Below, one piece after another: positions 1 to 12,800 of a stretch of 64,000 nt of DNA. The first letter of the stretch is position 1. Every line of letters starts with the position of its first letter. Made by a program: the position numbers and the translations under genes. Origin of the DNA: Pterobdella sp. o SKG-2022 (Eukaryota; Annelida; Clitellata; Hirudinida; Piscicolidae); contig OZ038322.1 in the NCBI GenBank assembly GCA_964035795.1, forward strand, positions 12,044,038 to 12,108,037. Reading direction: 5' to 3'. The notes under the pieces are model-generated. The model had not been told where the DNA came from. It was given only the letters and a program-made list of their open reading frames with translations, and searched no databases.

Positions 1-2
1 AA

Positions 3-149
3 GTAGAAAATGTTTTTATTGAAGATTATTTTAAAAAATCTCAAGTTTTTGTAATGTTACCAAAATCTAAATTTGAAAACAATTCTAATATTTATGAGTT
101 AGATGGAAGATGTCATAGAAAAGGCTATTTAACGTGGACTTTTCAGTAA
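3..149 (+). CDS. 3' end of an unrecognised gene (partial terminal exon)
   Basis: An open frame enters from the left edge and runs 48 codons to a TAA at 147-149. The translated end contains the stretches KSQVFVMLPKSKF, YELDGRCHRKGY and LTWTFQ. The mix of residues and the regular hydrophobic pattern look like the last exon of a real protein rather than chance, but I do not recognise the family. A possible splice acceptor (TAG at 4-6) lies inside the first codons, so the exon may begin at position 7. The gene would converge tail-to-tail on the exchanger that ends at 811. Confidence 0.35.
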   Translation, partial: VENVFIEDYFKKSQVFVMLPKSKFENNSNIYELDGRCHRKGYLTWTFQ

Positions 150-810
150 TGAATTGAGAAATATCACTATGATAAATACAAAAAAATTTTGGCAGAAATT
201 TAAGAAGGTATAAATGAATAAACTTTAATACTAATTAATATTTAATAAGTATATTGTGGTTTCATCAATGCTTTGGGGAGTTGCCATTACTTCAGTTTTG
301 ACGATATTCGATAGGAGTATTGAATAAAAAATATAATATGATGTTTCATGTAATGTAACTTCTTATGAAACCTTTCAAAAATGAGACAAATATCTATACT
401 ATCTTTTAGATCAACAGTATGTTATACAAGGATATCAGAATATCGGTAAAAAGTTAATTTTATCCTTGTGGTGATTAGACTAAATTCCAGTGCTAAAAAA
501 CTATTTAAAAAACATTAGATCAAACAAAAAATTAGATATCGAAGGTTCAAAAGTTGTGTTAATTGTAGTGAAAATGGAAAAATTGTCAAAGTCGGAATTA
601 TTTGGAATATTTTGAATAATTTTTCAAGATTTTTCGACATTTGATGAAAACAAAACCTTCTCCATTCAATTCCATTATACTTTCTTATAAATAGAGATAT
701 AAAAAAAATATATAGGATCTATTATGATGTTATTATTTTTTGAAATGGTTAATCATTTTAATTATTATATTAATCACTAATCGTTTGCGACACTTTTGAT
801 TGCTCAGATC
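150..810. other. Gene-free spacer between two convergent gene ends
   Basis: This stretch is AT-rich with stops in every frame. It should hold the 3' untranslated parts of the gene ending at 149 and of the exchanger ending at 811. I see no repeat or RNA gene in it. Confidence 0.5.
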
Positions 811-3800
811 TCAATGGTCTCCGGCATTTTGCCTCTTGAAAGAAGACCTTTTTTGCGATTCAATGTTAGTCTGCTTATTATTTGAAGAATCTGTTGCTGT
901 TTTTTGTAGCTGTTTTAATTGATCTTCCAGAAGTTCTGAAGAAACAGCTGTATCAGTTTGAGTGGAATGAACGACATGGGTTGGAGATTGTTGAGCGGAG
1001 AAGGATTGGATGGACTTGAAAGGAGCTTTGGCAGGCGTTTGAGGTGCAGATTTGGAATAAAACGTAGATGATTCTGGGTCTGCATTGCGTTCTGGTTCTT
1101 CTTTCAGAGGCATCAAAGGCATCGTCTCGTGGGGTACGTTTGATGGAGGTGTGGGATTGTGCACTGGCCGTTTGGAGATGAATCGAGTCACGTACTTGTT
1201 AGCTGTAGTTTAAACAACATTTTTCATTAATTGAGTCAATAGAGCTAACTTGGGAATTAAAATTGTTGAGAGACCTGGCCTAGAGTCAAAATCTACAGTC
1301 TTGTGCTTGTTCATCACAGCTTGGCGATTTTCGTGGTCATGGTTAGTGGAATCTTGAAAATTTACAAAAATTAAATAAAAACCAATTTTAAAGAACTTTA
1401 ATAATTCTAGATTGGCTCACCAATGCTATGAGCTCGAGATAACCCTGGTGTTGATCCTTGGCTTAAACCAGCTTTGAATCTGAATTTAAAATAAATATTT
1501 ATTAGTTTCAAGAATATCGAATCTTTGAAAAATTTATTTAAAAAATAGTGTTTTTAAATCATAAAAAATCAGTTTATAGTAGTTTTTCATAAATTAGCTG
1601 GTTTCACGACGATTTAAATTGTTTCGAAAGGATGACCTAAATTATAAAATATGGCATGAACATTCAAACTGTGATTATTGAGAGAATGAGTGGCACATGT
1701 AGAAAGAATCAACTTTTTTAAAAGCTAAACTATCAAAATTTTTCTAGTTTAAAATTTAATTATTTTTGTAAACAAAGTTGATAAAATTAAATTTTCTCGG
1801 TCGTATAAATTCCGGAAAAGCTTAAAGTCTAGAATTTCCGGGTTTTTAAAACTTTTGCACAAAGAGCAAACGCTTTTTTAAAGAACTATAGAATATACTA
1901 ATATCTAACTAAGGATGTATGCCTTGTAGCTTTTTAAGGGAATGTTGCAAACCTTTTATGTCTCTGTTGTTTTTCATTGAGAAGTTGCAAAAGGTCCGTC
2001 TTGTCTCCATCCATCAGGTTCCTATCTGAATGCCTAGCAAACACCTGGCCACATGAAAAGTTAATTAAAAACTCAAGCAAAATGTTACTTTAAAAAATTG
2101 ATGATACTCATGATTAATCGAAAATAGAAAAGTAAATTTATAATAGTTTTGCTTTGTTGAATTACAAAGTATAAGAAAAAGGTACAAATAAGTAGACTAT
2201 TATGCAGACAAATCACACGAAACATTAAAGAGTACAGACATCATTAGGGGAGCTTTGGTTGAGGAGTTTTCTGAGCTCCATGGTTTGAGCTGGCGTTGTC
2301 CCGATTATAGTTTTCCTCACTCCAGCCAAACGACTGAGAAATCGTTTTTATAATTAATAATTTTCTAAATTATTTTTATTATAAATGTATTAATTGCATT
2401 GTTTTCCATCAAATAGTTCTTAAATTGAGAAAATAACTTTAAATACAAAAATTTATGGAGTAATCATTACAAAAAACTGAAAAGACTAAATTTTAGTGTT
2501 AACTAAAGTGAAAATTCAATTGCTGAAATTATAATTGACACTAGGTAATTTAAGATACTCTTACAAAAAGCTTCGTGTATTAAATTTCTCAATAAACCTT
2601 AGTGTTTGTTTCTATTATATTGGTTTCCGGCTATTTTACGTCAATAATTGCTAGGATTAGTTGAGTTGTAAATAATTTGCTCATAAAACACTTTTCGGAA
2701 ATATTCAATATGTTTCTTATGTATAATAAGTTGAAAACTACAGCTTAAAATAGAAGATTAAAAAATAAAAACGCATGAAAACATCAACAAATTAGACTAA
2801 ATTATTATTATTATTATTATTATTATTATTTGTAGGGCGCACAGTTTGCAAACTAGGTTTGCTGCAGAGGCGCTGTTCTAATCAGAAGGGCTATGAGAAA
2901 GAAATTTGGCTATAAGGATGCGTTTTTAAACGCTTGCGAAAAATTTTAAGAGAAAGTGAAAGACGGACATTAAGTGGAAGAGAGTTCCATAAGTGAGGGG
3001 CGATATGCGAGAAGGAGCGATGTAAAAAAGGGTTAGAAGAGACAGGCTGATGTAGGAATAAACCAGAGTTGGAGGACCTGAGAGACTCAGGAGTCTGTCT
3101 AATGGAAAGACGGTCATATAAATAAGCCGGCTGATTAAAATATAAGGTGTTAGCGGTGAGCCATAGCAACTTGAACTGGGCTCTTAGTACGACCGGCAGC
3201 CAATGAAGGCGATCGAGACAAGTGTGAAGATTGGATTTGGAAAGGAGTATGGGACTGCCGACAAACATCACTTCGCTTTTGTTAGGATTCAACATGAGGT
3301 GATTGTTAGAAAACCAAAGACTAAGCTCAGTGATGCATTCAGATATCTTAGTGAGGCTGGGATGAGGATCAAGGTAAGAGGCGCCTGTAAAGAGAGTAAT
3401 ATCATCAGCAAACTGATGATATAGAACGTCGTGCTTCTGTATGATCTCGCTAATAGGAGAAGTATAAAGAGAAAAGAGTATGGGCCCAAGAACAGAACCT
3501 TGAGAAACACCAAAACGAAGGGAGACAGGGGTAGAAGAAGAGCAGCTTATTTTAACAAATTGCTTGCGTTTGGAGAGATAGGACTGAAACCAGGATAAAG
3601 CAATGCCAGAAATGTGAAAGTAGTCTTCAAGGATATGCAGCATATTTGGATGATTAATTGTGTCAAAAGCTGCTGAAATATCTAAAGACACTAAGACGGC
3701 CGCAGACCCGGTAGCACAGATATTGCGGAGGCTGTCAGTGATGTACAAAAGCGCAGTTTCCGTTGAGTGATGTGAGCGATACGCCGACTGGAAAAGGTTG

Positions 3801-6800
3801 AAGTTACGCAGTACAGAAACATAAAATTAATAAATCTCTACCCCGCTAGCTTCCACTTGCTCGTTGGAGTTGGATTGACGCTCTCAGATCGCATAAACAC
3901 CTTATGTAAATAAACAAAAACTATCAATAAAACTTCTATCAAAATGTCAACTTGATTGAGTCTTACTATTAATGTATACATACTGTAGCTCACAGTGAGG
4001 ATAACTAAACAAAATTATTGGTTATTTCTTAAGTTGACTAACATTTGTGGCTGTTTCGGGCCTGACAGCCTTGACCACATCGAAGAGGTTCAACCCTGGC
4101 TTCGATTCTTCACTGATCTTCCTTTCACGGCGACCAATGTTGCGTTGCAGTTGATCCACTAGATTATCGTTTTTTTTATTATTAAATATAATATAATCAA
4201 CGTGTTAGCCTACGAGTGAAAGGGTAAAAAACACACAAACCCACAAAAAAACACATTTTTGTTATATTATTACCATGTTGTAGTTTAATAGAAACACTTA
4301 CTATTGCAAAATGTTCATTTGATGAGGACTTAAAAGTAAATCGATAAGCTTCGTGTTTTAATAAAACTTAAAAACCATTGGCTTTTTTATCTACTATTTA
4401 CGGATCTAATTAAAAAATACGAAGCTTTTAATTAGCTAACTTTGTTAAGTAAAGAACTTGTAAAGTAAAAAACTCTTAGCATTACTTTTTAAAGTAATCT
4501 CATTATTTGTAAACTGCGCTCTACATAGACGCTCAATAATAGAATTTGAATTTGAAAAAAAATTTAAATAAACTACACAAATTTATGACTGGTTTGTTCA
4601 ACTTCATTATCTTTTCTCCATCATTGTAATCAAATATTCAAACCTTTAAGAGATATTGTGCTGTTATCAAAGGCTATTGAAGGCTTTTTAATGAGTCTGC
4701 AAATGCATTCATATAATCTCCATAAGATGAACCGGTAAAAATCTCTTTAAATATTAAAACCTCAAAATCCTTGAACTCGACTTATCTTTAATGCGGCATT
4801 AGATTAAATAAGCATCTACTAGAATTGATATCAAATCATATATAAAGTTATATATTAATATTGAAAATTGATGGTTAAATAAGCATCTAAGATGAATAGC
4901 AAGTCATATAAAGAATTATGTATAAATAAAGAGAATTAATGGTTATACTCTGGTCTGTAGAGTTGCGCTTGCGAAGTGTCCACCCCATATATGGATTCGT
5001 AATGTTGCCTAAAAATGTTTCAAAAAGAACTGTACAAACAATTTCGAAATAAAAAATTTTATTTCTATAACAAATCGATAAGAACTGAATGCTTAACGTC
5101 GAATATATCTATGAAAAATTGGGTTTTCTGAAATAAACATTGTTTTAATGCATTTTCCAATCTTTCAGAGAAATATGAACTAAACCGTGGCAGACACAAT
5201 TTTGCCGTTTGAAGTTTTGAAAGCTTTGTGAGGAATTCTAGTATATAATTTTACATGTATATTTCCAAATATCATTATAAATACAACTTATTTTTTCAAA
5301 TTCGAAAGCATCTGTTTTTGGAAAAACGTGAAACAATTAGAAAATAAATTACTAAAATTCTTGCCTAGGACTTCACAGTTGTATGCTTAATTACAATTTC
5401 GTCAAGTATTTTTAACCTTTAAAAACACTTGTAATTTCCTTACCATAAATTTCAACAATGCTTTCAATACACCAAGATATATTTACTTGAGTACATACAC
5501 ATATTTCGAAAACCTCAGGCAAAAACTATAACTACACTTATAAATCATTTCACCATTTTTCTCAGTTTATTCATAGATATTAAAAATCTCAAACTAATAC
5601 TTATGATATAAAGACTAACTGCAGAGCTATTTGCTGATATATTTCCATGATGATCTCATCCTTGGTGTAAGGCTCCCTCATCAACACCTTTTTCATGTAC
5701 TTGTCATCCAGGTTTGTGAGGAAACCCTTCATGTTATAAGTATCAGTTTAATGATGCTTATAGTTTTGTATCACTGTTTAAGGTTGTACAGTTTCGGGAA
5801 TTTTCAAGATTGTAACTTTCGAGAAGTATAAATTGAAATTGTGAATAGCAAATCTTTATTAAAAGCTAGGTATCTTTGAATTGAAAATATCTAAAAAAAA
5901 CTACTGTAAAACCTTAAATTTTCCATTTATCAAAAACAAAAAAAATATATTGAATGTCGTAAAAACCCGATTCAGGTCAAAACATAATTATAAGCTCAAA
6001 CCAATGTTAAACGATAGCAAACCTGAATCTTATTATAGCCATAATTTCCTACAACTTCCTCCATATATTGCAGCAAATGGTCCATCACCTTGAGTTGTAT
6101 TAACACGTTTGTAACAGTTTTATTCAGGTTAGTGCATGAGCTTAATCGAATGTTGTGTATGTAAGGTAGTTAGTCGAGTTGTTTTATTTGATTGTGTATC
6201 TTAAGCATACACAAGTATAGGAAATGATTGAAAACTTCGTTAAAAATAAATGAAGTTGAGTTAGTTTTTTTACTTTATTGCTTTTGTTCGTTTTTTGTGA
6301 TTGTGAATTTAACTATTATAACGATTTAGCTCCAGTTTAAAAATTGGTATTTAAAAAATGAAGTTTATTGTTTTAGTTCATTATTAATCAAGGTCTCTTA
6401 TTCAATTACTCGATATTTCTTAAATCTGTCAACTTTCACTATCCTTTTTTAATCTAAAAATCTTCAAAACGTGAGATTAGGGGTAAAATATTCATTATCA
6501 AATCTAAATTAAAGATAGATAGCCTTTAATTAAGCTCGTATAGTGAGGTGAGCACAAAGAAGTCAGTGCAAGACTGGAGTGGGTTCAATAAAACAGGTAT
6601 TGCAGGCCTTTTAGGACTATCATAGTCATTACCATAGTGGTTTTGATAAATGGTTATGGCAGTAATTAAACCATTAATATTTTTTTATATTCAAGTTAAG
6701 GGTATAGTTATAATGCGATAAGTAATGAAATTTCAAAAAAAATTCCGATTCTTGATGGAATCATGTTTCGTTTAGATTTTCAACATATCGAGGCTTATGA

Positions 6801-9800
6801 AAGCTTAATGAAACAATTAGAATAGAATAAAATGGATTTTTTTAAAACTAAATAATCTATCATGCAAAAAATTTCAGGAAAAACATCAATAGATTAATAA
6901 ATTTTTATTTCTTAAGGATACTTACATGACTATTGATTTCTTGGTACAAGCTCACTGTTTTTTCTTCTTCTCCTTGGATTTTAAGGCACTTCACCAATGG
7001 TTTTATAGTGATTCCCTATGGTAGAAGTATATTGAATATCATTTTAATACCCGATCATCATTTTGTGAAAGATTATTATAATAAACATACACCTAAAAAT
7101 TTCTAGCATATGATGGAGAAAAATTTGAAAAAATAATAACTCAACGTGAAAAATTTATAATGAAAATTCTTTTGTACGTTTTGATAAATAACAGAATCAA
7201 AGAAATTTGAATAATTAGCTGCAAAAATTCCATCTAAATAACACGGTTATACCTGTATAAAGACGGTGAAAAATATGATAACGAGGGTGGCTGTTCTGAA
7301 AAGATCCGTGTGCTCATTCTCACTCAACATCGCCACCAAACAAAAAGCTACAGCTCCTCTTAAACCCCCGTAAGCCTAATTAAATGTCAATCATCTGTTA
7401 AACATAGTACTATAAAAAAGGTTATTTGTAAGTAGAAAATTCTCTTTGAAATTTTGTTATCTTGAGTCATGGCTGATGCTTCGTTAGCGCTAATATACTT
7501 TAATGATGCAGATTAGCCTCCCACCATTATAAATTGCTCCTTGGTTCCGATGCGTCTCTTTCGGTCCATCCTATTCATTATGTATGTCAAGCCATAAGTC
7601 ACTGGATGTTGATGTGTTTGTAGTGTTTAATTGAGTTAATTTGTAGCTTATTTTTTCACAAGATACCAAAGACATTTTCATCATGTACTATGACAAAAAG
7701 GCTCAAAGAATTGTATTTTTTTATGAGTCTTTCGATGTTTTAAATAATATTATCAAGTATAAACTCGTTTGTTGTTTAAAATATCCTTAACCATTTCCAT
7801 CAAAAAATTTTAATTAAAGTCCCAAAAACTTAAATGCCAAATAAACTCATTTTTAACACACCTGCAAACCGGATCACTAAACACAAGATGACAACCCACA
7901 AAATGAAGCCAGCATGCCATTCTAGCTTGTTCTTCACTACAGCTATGCCCAGAAACATGAAGATGATACAGTCGCAAGCACCGCTGGTCAGATGTTAGAG
8001 GGTTGGGTGGTTGTGAGCATAACCAGGAAAGAATTAGTTATTTGTTTTTATGAAGTTTTAATTAAATATACTTTTTAAATGATTTGCTTAACATGGAAAC
8101 ACAAGCCAAAAATTTTTCCTAACATATATAAATCTATTTTACGTTTACCATTGATTATGTAATTTTGAGTAAAAAAAATATATCTGAGGGTAAAACTTTA
8201 TGAATGGTACCTCAACATTTTGGTGAAGTTCTTGATGGTGATGGAGGAGTTGTTGGAGATGTTGTGGAAGGCATACTGCATCTGGATCAGACCACAGCCT
8301 ATCATACTGGGGAAGTGGTAGAGTTAATCTTTTGGTTTGATTCCATGTAGTTTTGTGTTAAGACATTTATACAGAGCTTTCACAGTGTTTGTATCAAGGC
8401 TCTGACAATTATTTTTTTATAATATGGTTGAGCGATAGTTTTATAGTTTGAAAATATTTAATTTAAAATTGAGTTTATAACTATTCATATTCATCAGTTG
8501 AAGGTATTCCGAAACAATAAAAAGTTAATTAATCTTATCAATAAGATTTAAAATTTGGAATAACAAGCGCAAGGAATATTTGACCAACAGCTGGAGTTGT
8601 GTTAATTAAAAGAAACACAAAGAGCTTTGAAAAATAGAAATGAACATGATAATCAATGGGTTTCTTCCGTTTGCCCACAATGACTTTTATTAAATCAATG
8701 AGTATTTTTTGAACGCATGCCATTTTAAAATTATTGAAGTATAATTCAAATTTATTTTATCAATACTTAGTACGATAGTGTGCTTTGAATTAAAAATTCC
8801 ATAAATTTAAATTTTTTAGCTTAATTTGAAGCAAGTCAAACAAGAAAGAAGGAATTGCGTTATAGGTACGATGATTAATTTTTGGATCAATATACTTCAA
8901 AACTTCGTCAAATGTGAGTCTATAAATAAATTTATTTAATTGTAAACAGATATGTTTAGTTAGTATAATCTTATCAAGATACATCAACAAAAAACATTTT
9001 TTGTTAGCGTATCATTGTAACTTTCTTATGGCTTCATTTTTTAAACAAAATCCAAGTACTAAGATTAAAATAACATTTCTTTTAAAAATCAACGCTTATT
9101 GTTTAAATATTCACTGTTGAAAACCAATACAGACAGTTTAAAACCTTATGATGCCAGAGAAGTGGAAGAGTTCTGCAGTGAGGTATGAAGCATAAGCCAG
9201 GATCAACATGGCCAGGGTTTCCATCACTGTGGTGTGTGGTTTGCTGATTGATAAAAGAATGTGTGTAATAGCCGTTTGTAGATAGCATGATTTTTTGCTA
9301 GTTCTTGAATGAAATATAAAATTTTTAGTTGAACTGAATATTCATAAAGGCAAATATGTAGTTTAAAGCTAACTTTTGACGTGTAATGTGTACTTTGTGA
9401 CGAGGGAAGACAAAACTCCAAAGAGCAATCCTATGGACAAACCTCCCAAACTCACCGTAAAAAAGGCCACTACTGCCAGTACTATCTATCAAAAATGGTT
9501 TTAGACTCAATATACAGGAAACGGAATAAACATAAGCAATCAGATAAATTGTCAATAGAAAAAAAACACATGTTAGGTCGGAGATTTTTTCTACTTTCAT
9601 AATTATTGTGTTTTATAGTAGAAATGAAAATATTTAAACCAAATTTTTTTCTGTTTATACATAACTTCAATTAATTTTTTAGCTTTTTTAGATAACAAAA
9701 CATGTAATAGCAATCAACATCAAACATATTGAGAAAATTTTTAATTCTGAAGCTGTTTTCTCTTTTTGCTCAATGGCACTTGAAATCATTCAAACATGAC

Positions 9801-12800
9801 ACAAAACAAACTTTCATAATATCTTAATGGGAGTTAACTTTCGAAACATAAGTCTTTGAAACTCAAAAACAATTACTCTTCATTTTTAAGTAAAATTTAA
9901 TCCCAAATATTAGTTTTTGAGACATATTTTCGTCTCACAGTATCTTCCTAATTCTGTATTGTTTATTCATTAAAGGAACTGACATATTAATTTATCAGCA
10001 AGTTTTAATGGAGCTGAGCAACACATTCCTCTAATCTTGGGATCAGCAGCCTATCGTTTTTTTGTTGTATGAACAGAAGCTTTTCATCTTATTTTTGCTG
10101 TTCTAACTGCTTGGGTTAGTGGAACCTATAAAGTTCACGAAAATATTAGTTCCATTTTTTTTCATCAGCATTAGTTGTACCTTATTTCAATTTCTGGAAA
10201 ATACTTTTTTCGGCTTTTTTATATAATAAAAATGTTTTTATTAATAATTATGTATCAATGTTACTTAAATTGTTGAGTTATTTTCATTTTGAACTCCAAA
10301 AATACGTTTGTATTATGATAATCTTTGTAGTCGGCTGTCAACTTTGACAAAACGCTTAAAAATTAATCTCTCAATTGGAAACTTGTTTAAAAATTAAATA
10401 TTCAATTCAGGTATGAAATATGAATATGAAAAAATGTATTTAATAAATTTGGAAACATTTATTTTAGATTTAATGGCGAAATTGTCAAATTGCTAATGTT
10501 TATTTCGTTTCCTGTATATAATAGTTTTCTAATTAAAAAAAATTTAAAAAATTTTTATATTAAAAAATAAATAAAACTGAGAAAAATTTTTAGGAGCACT
10601 AAAATTACATTATATTCATTTGATATATCATAACGTAGGAACCTCGGAGGCTGGGATAGCTCCCTGCATCTGACTGAGTGTGGTGATGGTGTTGTACAAG
10701 ACCACAGTCACGGCATCTGCAGCATTGTAACGTGCCATTATAAGTTTCAAACATAAGTATAAATCATGTTTTCAAATCTCTAAAATGAAATGCTTTGAGT
10801 TCATTTTTATACGTTAAAAGACTTTTTTTCCTACTAGACTTAAATGAAAAATATATAAACTACTATAACACAACACCATCTCACCATTAAGAAGAGACTC
10901 TCCAAAGACAAGAAAATAAAGCACATTGTTTACCCCTATTTCTTGGAAAATTGCCAAAACCTGATTATTTAACAGACACGATTAAGTATGGCATATGTGT
11001 AAATGTTTATTGGAAATGACTCAGTCTCAAAAGCAACTTTAAAAACGGCAGTGAAGTATACTAAAAACTGTGCTAATTTTTTATCAAGCCTCATACTTTT
11101 TATTTTTAATTCAACTGAATTCTATGAAGCAGAAACAAGAAGACCAAGGTTGTATTTTCTAAAGGTAAATTAAGTTACCGGATGGTGATATTTAGTGAAT
11201 ATAAGATTTAATTTTATGTACATTTTTTTATTATTTATAGTAGCAATATTACATTTTGATTTTTAAGACAAAATTTGGATTTATAAATATATATTAATTT
11301 CAAAACTTCCTATAAGTTTAAATTCCCAATAAATCCTTAATAAAGTTATTCTAAAGAATAATTTGAAGTTATTATCAGAATAACTATCCTAATGAATTAT
11401 GGGGAATTTGAACTTATCACAGATTTTAGTTTTTCTCGAGAACAATAAATGTATCTGAACTTTGCTTTATTTTGAATATTAAATAAATCAAGTAATATTT
11501 CAGAGATAAATAAGATGTTTTTGAAAAATTATATCAATTTAATATTATACGGCTGTATTGGTCTCGGCTACTAGAGTAGACAGTAGTTCGTTTGGTTAAT
11601 TAACAATTTTAGAAATAAAGTGATATATTTTGAGTGAAAACTCTTATTTTGCTAGCTGATGTTCAACTTTAAATAATCAAAAATCGAGATTTGCTCTTTT
11701 CTCACATGGGCAGTTTGCCTTGCCGTTGTCAACTAAGATTATCTCTCAAGCCAAATGACAGTGAAACTGATTATTATATATTTCTAAGCCTTCCATCTTA
11801 TTTCACTGCTATGCAGACTATAACGAAAAAGCAACCTGTAACAGCATACTTTAAGTTGGGTTCAGTTTAATTTTAAAACACAAGGTCAAGTTTTGTCATT
11901 ACTTATTAATATGTGCCTATGTCATTATAATCCAATAAAATGTTTCTTGTTACGTGGTTGTAAGCCTGTTAGTGTCCTAAGCTCTATGTACTCTTTAAGA
12001 TATTTAAGATTTTGACTTTAATTTTTACATATTGTTTTTACTATATGCAAAATTATCATTAGTTTTTATATTTTTTTAACATTTAAAATTGAAATAGCAA
12101 AATAAATTCAAAAGTGGAACAAAAAATCGATGAAAATATAGAAAATAGTTCAAATATATACGGAATGGGATAAAAACGATAACAGATAACATTTAAATTA
12201 AAAGTTGATTAAATCTTAAGGTTGAAGTTATAAATAGCTCTATGTATATATATATATTTGAAAACTAATAAAAAAAGTCTAAAAGGTATTATGGAAGAGA
12301 AACTCAACAATTGTGTAATGCTTCGCAATTGTCTTTATTTCTTTTCCGTAAAATATGCTTTGTCTTCTAAAACTGATATATTTTTAACATATAAAAATAG
12401 ACATACTACAATGAGCAAAAATTTGATAAACGTTGAAAAATAGCTTTGACTTGAATTCAATATAAAGTAGCAACTGTAAACGCAGTAAGGGAATTATAAA
12501 CTATCAAATACTACAATGCATATTTTATTCTATGTTCTTTTGCCTGTTAGTGTTTAAATAGGATAGTTTATGTTATTTTTAAAGCATCAAATGATTTATC
12601 CTGCACTATAGAAAATTCCATTGTTACATAATATCTAAAAAAACTTAAAAATACTCATAATTTTTTCAAGGTAATACAAACTAATGACTTTGCATGCAGC
12701 AAAAACCAGGTAAAACCATCAATAAACTACTAACAGCAACGGGGTCAACTGCTACGATGAGTGAGGAAAAGACAAAGCACTGAATGAAGGAAATAGTTAT

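Noticed and set aside
6540..6640. Possible extra exchanger exon or repeat around CAGGTATTGCAGGCC
   Set aside because: It has no frame that fits between exons 7015-6926 and 6088-6023, which already join directly in phase. No second copy is found in the window.
12258..12443. 61-codon Lys/Asn-rich frame inside an exchanger intron
   Set aside because: Composition is what random AT-rich DNA gives and no family pattern is visible.
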